Shown here: one piece after another, positions 53,331-61,892 of the stretch
Position numbering within the stretch: the first letter of the stretch is position 1
Layout of the letters: each line of letters opens with the position of its first letter
The notes under the pieces: generated by a model
Databases searched by the model: none
What the model was told of the DNA's origin: nothing
The model's input: only the letters and a program-made list of their open reading frames with translations
Assembly: GCA_025060635.1 (NCBI GenBank)
Contig: JANXBN010000008.1
Coordinates: forward strand, 59,186 to 123,185
DNA: 64,000 bases
Origin: Candidatus Kryptonium sp.
GTDB lineage: Bacteria > Bacteroidota > Ignavibacteria > Kryptoniales > Kryptoniaceae
Reading direction: 5' to 3'
Position numbers and translations under genes: made by a program

Positions 53331-54490
53331 AAATTTTATTGCTACTGATTCTTTTTCAACAAATTTTTATTTCAACCATGATTTCGCAAGAGAGCGAGAA
53401 AAGATACAGAGCAAGGGAATTGGGAATCATAGTCGGTGTATTGCCAACGGGGAAATATAATGCAATTACCGATGTTAAAGGCGTCAAAGTAGGGCACAAG
53501 ACGATAATAAAGGGAGATAGCATACGAACTGGTGTTACAGTGATAATTCCACATGAAGGGGATATTTTCAGGGAAAAAGTCCCTTGCGCTTTTTATGCTG
53601 GAAATGCTTTTGGTAAGTTTATGGGCTCAACTCAAATTGAAGAACTTGGCGAGCTCGAAACACCGATCGCTCTTACCAACACGCTTGCTGTGCCCAAGGT
53701 TGCGGATGCGTTAATTCAATATGTCCTTGAAAAATCTGGTTCAGAAATTCGTTCAATTAACCCGGTTGTCGGCGAAACAAATGATGGTTATCTAAACAAA
53801 ATTCAAGATAGAGTCATCACATATCAAGATGTGCTTGATGCAATAAATTCTGCAAAATCTGGCGAAGTTGAAGAAGGTTCGGTTGGAGCTGGAACCGGAA
53901 CAATTGCTTTTGGATGGAAAGGTGGAATTGGGACAGCGTCAAGGGTTTTGCCTAAAAATCTCGGTGGTTGGACGGTTGGAGTTTTAGTGCAAACTAATTT
54001 CGGTGGTATACTTACAATTAATGGTGCTCCCGTTGGGCTTGAGCTTGGCAAATTTTTTCTAAAAAATGAACTTGAAGAAGCAGATGGTTCAATCATAATT
54101 GTTGTTGCTACGGATGCTCCGCTTATGCCAAACCAATTGAAACGGCTTGCAAAAAGAGCAATGCTTGGGCTTGCGAGAACTGGTTCTCCGTCTACAAATG
54201 GAAGTGGTGATTATGTCATCGCTTTTTCAACTAATCCAGATTGCAGGATAAAAATGTTTGATAGTTATCAACCACAACAAATAAAGGTTTTGCCTAATTT
54301 CGCCCTTTCCCCGCTATTTCAAGCTGTTGTTGAAGCAACCGAAGAAGCAATTTACAATTCAATTTTAAAAGCCAAAACTATGTCTGGCTATATGGGAAGA
54401 AAAGTTGAAGCAATACCGATAGATAAGGTTCAGGAAATTTTGAATAGATACAATGTCATAAACTATGATAAAAAATTTAAGTTGAGGTGA
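53327..54490 (+). CDS. Secreted P1-family (DmpA-like) aminopeptidase
   Basis: N-terminal-nucleophile hydrolase that autocleaves to expose the catalytic residue. A signal peptide is seen in the first about 20 residues (LLLLILFQQIFISTMI). The core has VGHKTIIKGDSIRTGVTVI, GETNDGYLN and, near residue 287, the nucleophile region STNGSGDYVIAFST where cleavage between Gly and Ser is expected. Relatives remove N-terminal D- or L-residues or act on beta-peptides. Length of 387 residues matches. It is separated from phoB by only three bases and may share its transcript. Confidence 0.88.
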   Translation: MKILLLLILFQQIFISTMISQESEKRYRARELGIIVGVLPTGKYNAITDVKGVKVGHKTIIKGDSIRTGVTVIIPHEGDIFREKVPCAFYAGNAFGKFMGSTQIEELGELETPIALTNTLAVPKVADALIQYVLEKSGSEIRSINPVVGETNDGYLNKIQDRVITYQDVLDAINSAKSGEVEEGSVGAGTGTIAFGWKGGIGTASRVLPKNLGGWTVGVLVQTNFGGILTINGAPVGLELGKFFLKNELEEADGSIIIVVATDAPLMPNQLKRLAKRAMLGLARTGSPSTNGSGDYVIAFSTNPDCRIKMFDSYQPQQIKVLPNFALSPLFQAVVEATEEAIYNSILKAKTMSGYMGRKVEAIPIDKVQEILNRYNVINYDKKFKLR

Positions 54491-54493
54491 AAA

Positions 54494-55183
54494 ATGATCG
54501 GAAAAACAATCGCAATAGTTGAAGATGATAGGGATATACTTGAACTTATAGCATTACATGTGCAAAAAGCGGGCTTCAAAGCTAAAAAGTTTACAGATGG
54601 TGAATCTTTCCTTAGATATCTTTCAACAGATGTGCCTGATCTTTTGATCCTTGACTTAATGTTGCCAGATATTGATGGGCTTGAGCTTTGCAAGACATTA
54701 AGAAACAGCCCTGCCACATCAAAGATGCCAATTATAATTTTAACTGCAAAAATTGACGAAACAGATAAGATCGTCGGACTTGAACTTGGCGCAGATGATT
54801 ATGTAACAAAACCATTTTCACCTCGTGAGCTTATCGCAAGAGTTAAGGCAATATTAAGAAGAACATCACAAGAAAAAGATAAAACAGAGATCATAAAAAT
54901 TGGTGATTTCCTTACAATAGATGTAAATAAAATGGAAGTTTTCGTTGAAGGTGAAAAAGTTGATCTTACATTAACAGAGTTCAAATTGTTAAAACATCTT
55001 GCTGAAAAACCTGGATGGGTCTTCTCACGGGAGCGACTTCTTAACGCGGTGTGGGGAGGTGAAAAACCAGTACTTGATAGAACGATTGATGTGCACATAA
55101 AAAAACTAAGAGATAAACTTGGAAAAGCTGGAAAGTTGATCAAAAGTGTTAGAGGACTTGGTTACAAAATTGAAATTGAGTAA
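54494..55183 (+). CDS. phoB: Response regulator, PhoB/OmpR family
   Basis: A 229-residue transcription factor. The receiver domain has the acidic IVEDDRD pair, the phosphorylated Asp in LLILDLMLPD and the switch Lys in DYVTKPFSP; the winged-helix domain follows from about residue 130 (LTLTEFKLLKHLAEKPG). Being next to phoR and the pst genes argues for phosphate-responsive control. GAGGTG a few bases before the ATG is a good ribosome site. Its likely binding site is the four-repeat element at 56544-56582. Confidence 0.93.
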   Translation: MIGKTIAIVEDDRDILELIALHVQKAGFKAKKFTDGESFLRYLSTDVPDLLILDLMLPDIDGLELCKTLRNSPATSKMPIIILTAKIDETDKIVGLELGADDYVTKPFSPRELIARVKAILRRTSQEKDKTEIIKIGDFLTIDVNKMEVFVEGEKVDLTLTEFKLLKHLAEKPGWVFSRERLLNAVWGGEKPVLDRTIDVHIKKLRDKLGKAGKLIKSVRGLGYKIEIE

Positions 55184-55186
55184 AAA

Positions 55187-56548
55187 ATGGAAAAAACACG
55201 AATAAAATTCTTCATATTTTTGATATTAACGGTATCGCTACTACTTCTAAAACCCTGGCTTGGGATTTTATCTGCGATCGTATTCGGGCTTTGGTGTTTG
55301 AAAAAAATCATCATCCCATTGAGCGAAATTGAGAATAAGATTAGAAATTTTTTTGATTTGAAAAAATTGCCAGTTGATGAAATAACTTCACAAAAATTAG
55401 AAAGAGGGATTGATAAACTAATTAATGAATGTGAAAAAAGTCAAAGAAAACTTAGCGAAAGCGAGAGAAATTTAAATGTTTTTCTTGAGTCCTTGCCTGA
55501 CGCAGTGTTGGTACTTAAACCTAATGGCAAAGTAAAGTTTTATAATCATAAATTTTGGGATATCTTCTCAAAATCCGGGGTGCTAATTCAATTTGACGAA
55601 AGATATAAAACGGAAAAATTTTATTGGGAGATCATCCGTGATTTTAACTTGATTGATTTTATTAAAAATGTCATTGAAGCATCAGAAAGTCAGGCGGGAA
55701 CGGTAATCTCTCGGGAAATTGAAAGTGACGAAAAAACCTTCAATGTTAGTGCATTTAAGAGCGAGGCAAACGAGATCTTTATCATTTTTGAAGATATAAC
55801 TTTTGCTAAGGAACTGGCAGAGATAAAGCGAGAACTCATTGAAAACATCTCTCATGAATTAAAAACCCCTCTTTCAAACATAAAGGGATACATTGAGACA
55901 ATTGAAGAAGAACTTGAAAATTTTGCAAAGAAATCAAAGCGTGCTCGTGAAATTTTGATATATCTTGAGCCCGTAAAAAGAAATACAGACAGATTGATAA
56001 GAATTATAAATGACCTCTTGATCCTTTCCGAAGTTGAAGCAGGTGTAAAGTTTGAGGAGGAAAACATTAACTTTGGTAAAATCATCAACGGAATTTTAAA
56101 GATGTATGAGAAAAATTTGAAAGATAAAAAATTATCTTGTGATGTTAAAATATCAAATGAATTGCCTGAATTTCGCGCCGATTCATATAGAATTGAACAA
56201 ATGCTTTTCAACCTTATTGATAATGCGATAAAATATACGGACAGCGGAGGCATAAAAATATGTGTTGAGCCTTTCAAGAATTATCCCGAAAAAGGAGCAA
56301 GCGCTATTAAAATAACAGTTGAAGATACAGGTATAGGGATCCCCAAAGAACATATCCCGAGGATATTTGAAAGGTTTTATGTAGTTGATAAATCAAGATC
56401 AAGGCAAACAGGTGGCACAGGGCTTGGTCTATCAATTGTAAAGCACATAGTGTTGATGTATAACGGCACTATAAATGTTGAAAGCAAAGTTGGAATGGGG
56501 ACAAAGTTTGAAATTATCTTCCCAGTTAAAAGACAGGGAAAATTTTAA
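55187..56548 (+). CDS. phoR: Sensor histidine kinase, PhoR-type
   Basis: A membrane kinase of 453 residues that phosphorylates PhoB. One hydrophobic hairpin at the start (FFIFLILTVSLLLL, then ILSAIVFGLWCL) anchors it without a large periplasmic domain. A PAS-like sensor region covers about 95-200. ENISHELKTPLSNIKGYIE carries the phosphorylated His; NLIDNAIKY, DTGIGIPKEHIPRIFERFY and GGTGLGLSIVK are the N, G1/F and G2 boxes of the ATPase. The lack of an external sensor fits Pi sensing through PstSCAB-PhoU. Its stop codon overlaps the first Pho-box repeat. Confidence 0.93.
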   Translation: MEKTRIKFFIFLILTVSLLLLKPWLGILSAIVFGLWCLKKIIIPLSEIENKIRNFFDLKKLPVDEITSQKLERGIDKLINECEKSQRKLSESERNLNVFLESLPDAVLVLKPNGKVKFYNHKFWDIFSKSGVLIQFDERYKTEKFYWEIIRDFNLIDFIKNVIEASESQAGTVISREIESDEKTFNVSAFKSEANEIFIIFEDITFAKELAEIKRELIENISHELKTPLSNIKGYIETIEEELENFAKKSKRAREILIYLEPVKRNTDRLIRIINDLLILSEVEAGVKFEEENINFGKIINGILKMYEKNLKDKKLSCDVKISNELPEFRADSYRIEQMLFNLIDNAIKYTDSGGIKICVEPFKNYPEKGASAIKITVEDTGIGIPKEHIPRIFERFYVVDKSRSRQTGGTGLGLSIVKHIVLMYNGTINVESKVGMGTKFEIIFPVKRQGKF

Positions 56549-56582
56549 TGATTTTTTAATGTTCGTTTAACAGAATTTTAAC
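56544..56582 (+). promoter_or_regulatory. Pho box: four TTTAA(T/C) direct repeats at 11-base period
   Basis: TTTAAT (56544), TTTAAT (56555), TTTAAC (56566) and TTTAAC (56577) start exactly 11 bases apart, each separated by five bases. This is the pattern of PhoB/PhoP binding sites, where each half-site sits on the same face of DNA. It lies right before pstS, which makes regulation by the neighbouring PhoB very likely. Confidence 0.75.
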
Positions 56583-56592
56583 GATTCAAATC

Positions 56593-56600
56593 TAATTTTC
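56593..56600 (+). promoter_or_regulatory. Candidate minus-7 element of the pstS promoter
   Basis: TAATTTTC matches TAnnTTTG with the last base changed, as also at the peroxiredoxin promoter. It is ten bases beyond the last Pho repeat and no TTG lies at minus 33, the layout expected of an activator-dependent promoter. Transcription would start near 56605. Confidence 0.45.
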
Positions 56601-56633
56601 GTTGAATAAAAAAATTAATCGCATAAAACTTTT

Positions 56634-57683
56634 ATGAAAACCGCAAAACTAATTCTTGCATTATCACTTCTATTAAGCTCATCTGTGTTTTCGCAGGATA
56701 AAGAACTTCTCGGAGCAGGCGCAACATTTCCGTATGTTCTCTATTCAAAAATGTTTGATGATTATTATAAAAAAACAGGTGTAAAAGTAAATTACCAGTC
56801 AATTGGCTCAGGCGGTGGGATAAGACAATTAAAAGAAAAAACAGTTGATTTCGGGGCTTCCGATGCTTTTCTTACTGATTCACAAATGAAAGAATTTGAT
56901 GCACCTGTGCTCCATATACCAATTTGTCTTGGAGCCGTTGTGATTACATACAATTTGCCAGGTAATCCAGAACTTAAATTAACTCCTGATGTCATAGTTG
57001 ATATTTTCTTCGGTAGAATCAAAAAATGGAGCGATCCAAGAATAGTACAGTTAAATCCTGATGTAAAACTGCCAAACTTAAATATAACTGTAATCCATAG
57101 GTCAGATGGAAGTGGAACGACTTTTATTTTCGTTGATTACCTTTCAAAGGTAAGCAAAGAATGGGAAAAGAAAGTTGGGCGTGGCACTTCTGTTGCTTGG
57201 CCTGTTGGACTCGGTGCCAAGGGAAACGAAGGAGTAACTGGACTTGTAAAGCAAATCCCAGGGAGCATTGGATATGTTGAGTTAATTTATGCGAAGCAAA
57301 ACAAATTACCAATGGCTTTAATCAAAAATAAAAAAGGTAAATTTATAAAACCTGAACTATCATCAATAACCTCGGCTGGAAATGTTAAAATTCCGGATGA
57401 TACGAGAATATCAATTACAGATACAGATGCAGAAGAAGGATATCCGATAAGCAGTTTCACATGGATACTCGTTTATAAAGAACAAAACTATAAAAACAGA
57501 TCTTTTGAAAAGTCAAAAGAACTTGTGAAACTACTTTGGTGGATGATCCACGAGGGTCAATCACATACTGAACCGCTTGATTATGCAAAATTACCTTCAG
57601 AAGCAGTCAAAAAAGCGGAAGCAATAATTAAAACCATCACATATAATGGCAAACCAATCTATAAAGAAGCAGGCATTAAGTAA
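56634..57683 (+). CDS. pstS: Phosphate ABC transporter substrate-binding protein
   Basis: Periplasmic phosphate receptor of 349 residues. The signal peptide is the first about 20 residues (LILALSLLLSSSVFSQ). LLGAGATFPYVLYSKM and the Ser/Gly loop QSIGSGGGIRQL bind phosphate; HRSDGSGTTFIFVDYL is the second loop, with the contact Arg, Asp and Ser. It lacks a lipobox, so it is soluble. No Shine-Dalgarno sequence precedes the ATG, common in this group. It is the first gene after the Pho box and leads the pst operon. Confidence 0.95.
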   Translation: MKTAKLILALSLLLSSSVFSQDKELLGAGATFPYVLYSKMFDDYYKKTGVKVNYQSIGSGGGIRQLKEKTVDFGASDAFLTDSQMKEFDAPVLHIPICLGAVVITYNLPGNPELKLTPDVIVDIFFGRIKKWSDPRIVQLNPDVKLPNLNITVIHRSDGSGTTFIFVDYLSKVSKEWEKKVGRGTSVAWPVGLGAKGNEGVTGLVKQIPGSIGYVELIYAKQNKLPMALIKNKKGKFIKPELSSITSAGNVKIPDDTRISITDTDAEEGYPISSFTWILVYKEQNYKNRSFEKSKELVKLLWWMIHEGQSHTEPLDYAKLPSEAVKKAEAIIKTITYNGKPIYKEAGIK

Positions 57684-58539
57684 AGACAGGATATTTAACC
57701 TCATACTTGTAATATCAGCACTTGTTTTGATATTAATCGGTGTAGGATTTTTTTTCAGCTTGCTTAACGCATCGCTTTTATCCTTTAAAAAATTTGGTTT
57801 AGCATTTTTTGTAGGTACTAATTGGGATCCAGTTCAAGAAGACTTCGGGGCTTTGCCATACATTTATGGAACGTTGATTACATCATTTTTAGCTCTTGCT
57901 ATTTCTTTACCTTTTTCGTTGGCAATAAGTATAGTTTTAGGGGAGTATTTTCAAAAAGGATTCTTCGCGGAAGTTTTAAGATACTTAACAGAACTAATAG
58001 CAGGTGTGCCATCGGTTGTGCTTGGTTTCTGGGGCTTGTTTTTTCTTGTTCCTTTGGTTCGTGAATTTGAGATGAAAATTGGTGTAACTCCTTATGGTGT
58101 TGGAATTTTAACGGCTTCACTTATCCTTTCATTTATGATTTTACCATATTCTGCATCAATTGGCAAAGATGCAATGCGTCTTGTGCCAGTTGAACTTAAA
58201 GAAGCAGCTTATGCTCTTGGTGCGACGCGTTGGGAGATGATAAAAAATGTAATGATTCCATACGCAAGATCTGGGATAATCGCTGGTGTTATCTTGTCGC
58301 TCGGTCGTGCACTTGGTGAGACAATGGCTGTTACAATGGTAATCGGAAATTATCATGGCATACCTGAAAATATATTTAGTCCTGGTAATACGATTGCAAG
58401 CGTTATTGCAAATGAATTCACAGAAGCAACAGGAGAAATTTATCTTTCAAGCCTAATGTATCTTGGCTTTACACTTTTCATAATAACAACAGTCGTAAAC
58501 CTAACCGGAAGATTGATCCTTAAAAAACTACAACATTGA
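57646..58539 (+). CDS. pstC: Phosphate ABC transporter permease PstC
   Basis: Inner-membrane subunit with six helices, 297 residues. The ABC coupling loop EAAYALGATRWEMIKNVMIP is clear, and TELIAGVPSVVLGFWGLFFL is a PstC/PstA hallmark. VGTNWDPVQEDFGALPYIYG fits the PstC external loop. ATG at 57646 overlaps pstS by 38 bases and is the only start that keeps the N-terminal helix. It forms the channel with PstA. Confidence 0.94.
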   Translation: MANQSIKKQALSKDRIFNLILVISALVLILIGVGFFFSLLNASLLSFKKFGLAFFVGTNWDPVQEDFGALPYIYGTLITSFLALAISLPFSLAISIVLGEYFQKGFFAEVLRYLTELIAGVPSVVLGFWGLFFLVPLVREFEMKIGVTPYGVGILTASLILSFMILPYSASIGKDAMRLVPVELKEAAYALGATRWEMIKNVMIPYARSGIIAGVILSLGRALGETMAVTMVIGNYHGIPENIFSPGNTIASVIANEFTEATGEIYLSSLMYLGFTLFIITTVVNLTGRLILKKLQH

Positions 58540-58541
58540 AA

Positions 58542-59369
58542 ATGAAAGGATATTTATTTCGGTTAATCAAAAGTAGAGTTATTTCGGTTTTATTGACAGT
58601 TATAACCATTCTTTCAACTGTGCCTTTTATTCTTGTGCTTTTCTTTATCTTAAAAAATGGAATATCTGTTATAAACTGGGAATTTTTAACAACATTGCCG
58701 AAACCAGTAGGAGAACCTGGCGGTGGAATTTTGAACGCTCTTGTTGGAACTGTTATGTTGATATCTATCGCTTTGGTCATATCTGTTCCATTTGGAATTA
58801 TGGTTGGAGTTTATCTTGCGGAGCATTCGGAAAGCAAGGTTGCTTTTGTAGCGCGACTTGTTTCAGAAATTTTGCAGGGTGTTCCATCCATCGTTATAGG
58901 AATAATTGCATATTTATGGGTAGTTAAACCGATGGGACATTTCTCAGCTCTATCTGGTGGAGTTGCGCTTGGAATTATGATGTTACCGCTTGTGATAAAA
59001 GCAACCGAAGAAATTTTGAAATTAATTCCAAGGGAAATAAAAGAAGCATCACTTGCCCTTGGTGTTCCATATTATAGAACAATTCTAAAAGTCATGATAC
59101 CTGCGGGTTTAAGTGGCATATTAACAGGCATACTTGCTGGAACAGCCAGAATTGCTGGTGAAACAGCTCCGCTTCTTTTTACAGCTTTTGGAAATCCGTT
59201 CTTAAACTTTGACATTTTCAAACCAGTTAGTTCAATGCCACTTTTGATCTTCACCTATGCGGTGAGTCCCTACGAAGATTGGTGGGCAAAAGCTTGGGGG
59301 GCTTCTTGTATTTTGGTTATTTTTGTTTTATTTTTGAATATAGCAACGCGGATGCTAAGCAAAAGATAA
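58542..59369 (+). CDS. pstA: Phosphate ABC transporter permease PstA
   Basis: Partner channel subunit of 275 residues with six helices. EPGGGILNALVGTVMLISIA and EILQGVPSIVIGIIAYLWVV are conserved, and KEASLALGVPYYRTILKVMI is the loop that docks the ATPase. The start is ATG at 58542, two bases past the pstC stop; an upstream TTG would overlap. A 119-base gap with a small hairpin separates it from pstB, which is longer than is usual inside a pst operon. Confidence 0.94.
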   Translation: MKGYLFRLIKSRVISVLLTVITILSTVPFILVLFFILKNGISVINWEFLTTLPKPVGEPGGGILNALVGTVMLISIALVISVPFGIMVGVYLAEHSESKVAFVARLVSEILQGVPSIVIGIIAYLWVVKPMGHFSALSGGVALGIMMLPLVIKATEEILKLIPREIKEASLALGVPYYRTILKVMIPAGLSGILTGILAGTARIAGETAPLLFTAFGNPFLNFDIFKPVSSMPLLIFTYAVSPYEDWWAKAWGASCILVIFVLFLNIATRMLSKR

Positions 59370-59398
59370 AAGAGTGTTTTGAAAAATAGAAGAGATCG

Positions 59399-59418
59399 TT
59401 CTGCGAGCGTAAGCAGAA
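59399..59418 (+). other. Short hairpin in the pstA-pstB gap
   Basis: TTCTGC (59399-59404) pairs with GCAGAA (59413-59418) around an eight-base loop. No run of T follows directly, so it is not a convincing terminator. It may be a transcript-processing or stability element setting the ratio between permease and ATPase mRNA. Confidence 0.3.
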
Positions 59419-59488
59419 AGGCTTTTATTAAGACGGATTTGGAGTTTAGTTTAATTTTTTAAAACAAATAAAGCATTAACTTCTAAAA

Positions 59489-60271
59489 ATGCTTGATGTA
59501 GTTTTGCGAACAGAAAATTTAACCGCTTCTTACGATGAACATGTCGTGGTTAAAAATGTTAATCTTTCAATAGTTAGAAATAGCATAACGGCTATAATGG
59601 GTCCTTCGGGTTGCGGGAAGACGACACTTATTCGTTGCTTCAATAGAATGCATGAGTTATCACCAAAAGCGAAAGTTGAAGGGAAAGTTTATCTAATTGA
59701 AACTGATGGTTATAAAAGGGAGGAAATTGACATATATTCTGTTGATCCAATGTTTGTCAGAAGAAAAATTGGAATGGTATTTCAGAAGCCAAATCCATTT
59801 CCAACTATGACGATTTATGAGAATGTAATAGCTGGTTATATTCTCAATGGTATCAAGCTCAAAAAAAGTGAATCCGATGAAATAGTTGAAGAAACGCTTA
59901 AAAAAGTTTCACTTTGGGATGAGGTAAAGGATCGCCTTAACAAAAAGGGCACATTTTTATCAGGAGGTCAGCAACAACGTCTTTGTATCGCAAGAGCACT
60001 TGCAATGAAACCAGATGTTATTCTCCTTGATGAACCAACATCAGCACTTGATCCAGTTGCAACAATGAAGATTGAAGAACTAATTGAACAATTAAAGGAT
60101 ACAGTAACGATAGTTATCGTAACACATAATGTCGGACAAGCTGGAAGGATCTCCGACTATGTTGCATTTATGTATCTGGGTGAGTTAATTGAATACGGAC
60201 CAACAGATGTGATATTTACAAGACCATCGCATCAAAAAACTGAAGAATTTTTATCTGGTAAAATCGGTTAA
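59489..60271 (+). CDS. pstB: Phosphate ABC transporter ATP-binding protein
   Basis: ATPase of the Pst importer, 260 residues. The Walker A loop GPSGCGKTT, the FLSGGQQQRLCIARALAM signature, Walker B VILLDEPTSALD and the switch THN are intact. IGMVFQKPNPFPTMTIYENV is the PstB-specific Q-loop segment. Length is as expected. It energises PstC-PstA and, with PhoU, reports phosphate status to PhoR. Confidence 0.97.
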   Translation: MLDVVLRTENLTASYDEHVVVKNVNLSIVRNSITAIMGPSGCGKTTLIRCFNRMHELSPKAKVEGKVYLIETDGYKREEIDIYSVDPMFVRRKIGMVFQKPNPFPTMTIYENVIAGYILNGIKLKKSESDEIVEETLKKVSLWDEVKDRLNKKGTFLSGGQQQRLCIARALAMKPDVILLDEPTSALDPVATMKIEELIEQLKDTVTIVIVTHNVGQAGRISDYVAFMYLGELIEYGPTDVIFTRPSHQKTEEFLSGKIG

Positions 60272-60290
60272 ATTAATCGTGGGTAGTTAT

Positions 60291-60965
60291 ATGTTCTACG
60301 AAAAATTAAACAAGCTGAAAGAAAAAATAATTGAACAAGGAAATTTAGTTGAAAGCATGATTGAAAAAAGCATCCGCGGTCTTTTAAATAAAGACAAGCA
60401 GGTTCTCCTTGAGGTTATCCAAGTTGATGAGCCGAGATCAAATGAAAATGAGATTGAAATAGATGAAATGTGTATTAATTTGATTGCAAGGTTTCAACCA
60501 GAAGCTCGCGATCTGCGAACTGTTATAATGATCCTAAAGATGAACAATGATCTTGAGAGGATTGGGGATATGGCTGAAAATATCGCAGGAAGTGCGTTGT
60601 TTTTAATTGAAAGACCACAACTTAAACCGTTGATTGATTTGCCAAAGATGGCTGAGGAAACAATTAAAATGCTCAAGGATAGTATTGATGCTTTCATAAA
60701 AAGCGATTCAAAACTTGCGAAAAATGTTTGTGAAAGAGATGATATAATTGATACTTATAGAGACCGCATCTTGCGAGAGTTAATTGTGTATATGGCTTCA
60801 GATCCAACTACAATTGAAAGAGCTATTCACATTGAAAGAATATCAAGAAACCTTGAGAGAATCGCAGACCTTGCAACAAACATCGGTGAAGATGTTGTCT
60901 ATATTGTTGAGGGGAAGGTAATAAAACACGGCAGATATAAAGAAGAAAAAAGCGAAGAAGCATAA
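60291..60965 (+). CDS. phoU: Phosphate signalling regulator PhoU
   Basis: Cytoplasmic helical protein of two three-helix bundles that dampens PhoR when phosphate is plentiful. Both halves carry the metal-binding E/DxxxD pattern: NNDLERIGDMAENIA (about 85) and SRNLERIADLATNIGEDVVY (about 190). ATG at 60291 gives the usual MFYEKLNKLKE start; a GTG at 60279 is the alternative. Length of 224 residues is typical. It closes the pst operon. Confidence 0.95.
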   Translation: MFYEKLNKLKEKIIEQGNLVESMIEKSIRGLLNKDKQVLLEVIQVDEPRSNENEIEIDEMCINLIARFQPEARDLRTVIMILKMNNDLERIGDMAENIAGSALFLIERPQLKPLIDLPKMAEETIKMLKDSIDAFIKSDSKLAKNVCERDDIIDTYRDRILRELIVYMASDPTTIERAIHIERISRNLERIADLATNIGEDVVYIVEGKVIKHGRYKEEKSEEA

Positions 60966-60983
60966 GGCGTTTCCTTAACTTAG

Positions 60984-61334
60984 ATGTTTGCTTCAGTTTT
61001 ATATATCCAGCTCACGCTCGGGAATGGACAAAGAGTGATAAGAGAAAGAGCGTTGATAAGAAGTAAAGATGGAAAATTTTTTATTGATTCAATAGAAGCG
61101 GATAGCATTAAACTTTTATTCAAACGAAGTAGAGATACCATGTTAACTAATGAAAAATTTGAAATCGTTCTGGAACTAACCAGCGGAGTTGAGATTCCGA
61201 AAAGGTCGTTTGTTAAAATTGGTGAGGCGATCTTGGAAGTTGAGAAAATAGAACCCTACAGGTTTCGCGTTAGCAAGATTCTAAAAGGTGGTTTCATAAA
61301 ATCTGGAAACGAAGTCAAAATTGTTAAGTTTTGA
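60984..61334 (+). CDS. Small conserved-looking protein of unknown function
   Basis: I cannot assign this 116-residue frame. It has no signal peptide or transmembrane helix; short alternating strands (FEIVLELTSG, AILEVEKIEPYRFRVSKI) suggest a beta-barrel of OB- or SH3-like size. It starts 18 bases after phoU with ATG and ends at the promoter of the peroxiredoxin gene. Position suggests co-transcription with phoU. The coding character (regular codons, conserved spacing) supports it being real, but there is no functional clue. Confidence 0.6.
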   Translation: MFASVLYIQLTLGNGQRVIRERALIRSKDGKFFIDSIEADSIKLLFKRSRDTMLTNEKFEIVLELTSGVEIPKRSFVKIGEAILEVEKIEPYRFRVSKILKGGFIKSGNEVKIVKF

Positions 61335-61360
61335 AAATTGCTTGTAAGTTCTTATATTTC
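61330..61360 (+). promoter_or_regulatory. Promoter of the peroxiredoxin gene, Bacteroidota type
   Basis: TTTG (61330-61333), exactly 19 bases, then TATATTTC (61353-61360): close to the TTTG-N19-TAnnTTTG consensus. Transcription would begin near 61366, leaving about 33 bases with a good ribosome site before the ATG. Confidence 0.65.
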
Positions 61361-61399
61361 TCACAACAAATTTAAAACAAAAATAAAGGAGAATCTTAT

Positions 61400-61855
61400 A
61401 TGATTAAAGTTGGTGAGCAAGCACCAGATTTTGTCCTTAAAGGGCATGATGATAAAGAATATAAACTCAGTGATTTTAAAGGTAAAAATGTTGTCCTCGT
61501 TTTTTATCCGCTTGATTTCAGTCCAGTTTGCACGAATGAGCATGCCTGTTTCGTTGATGCTTTGAAAGTTTTTGAAAATTTAAATGCTCAAATTTTCGGA
61601 ATAAGTGTTGACAGCACTTGGACACATAAGGCATTTGCTGAGAAAATGGGAATAAAATATCCACTTCTCGCAGATTTTCATCCAAAGGGAGAAGTTGGGA
61701 AGAAATATGGTGTTTATCTTGATGATAAAGGGATACATAATCGTGTAACTGTCGTCGTTGATAAAGAAGGTATCGTTAGATATGTTGAGGAACATGGAAT
61801 TCCGAATGTCCCAGATGTTAATAAAATTGCAAAGGTTCTTGAGGAGCTGAAATAA
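61400..61855 (+). CDS. Peroxiredoxin (AhpC/TSA family)
   Basis: Thiol peroxidase of 151 residues that removes hydrogen peroxide and organic peroxides. [20 protein letters not shown] contains the peroxidatic Cys; a second Cys six residues later may be the resolving one. The BCP and AhpE subgroups both have this size; choosing between them needs a search. AAAGGAG eight to nine bases before the ATG gives strong translation. It has its own promoter and terminator, so it is a single-gene unit. Confidence 0.92.
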   Translation: MIKVGEQAPDFVLKGHDDKEYKLSDFKGKNVVLVFYPLDFSPVCTNEHACFVDALKVFENLNAQIFGISVDSTWTHKAFAEKMGIKYPLLADFHPKGEVGKKYGVYLDDKGIHNRVTVVVDKEGIVRYVEEHGIPNVPDVNKIAKVLEELK

Positions 61856-61860
61856 CTTTC

Positions 61861-61892
61861 AAGGGCATGCTTATGCATGCCCTTTTTTATTT
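61861..61892 (+). terminator. Strong terminator between convergent genes
   Basis: Ten-base perfect stem AAGGGCATGC (61861-61870) and GCATGCCCTT (61875-61884), loop TTAT, then TTTTATTTTTAT. It ends the peroxiredoxin transcript; on the other strand the following bases are less T-rich, so it works mainly one way. Confidence 0.9.

Noticed and set aside
59420..59488. TTTAA-like words before pstB resembling a second Pho box
   Set aside because: The words are not at 11-base spacing, so they do not form the phased pattern found before pstS.
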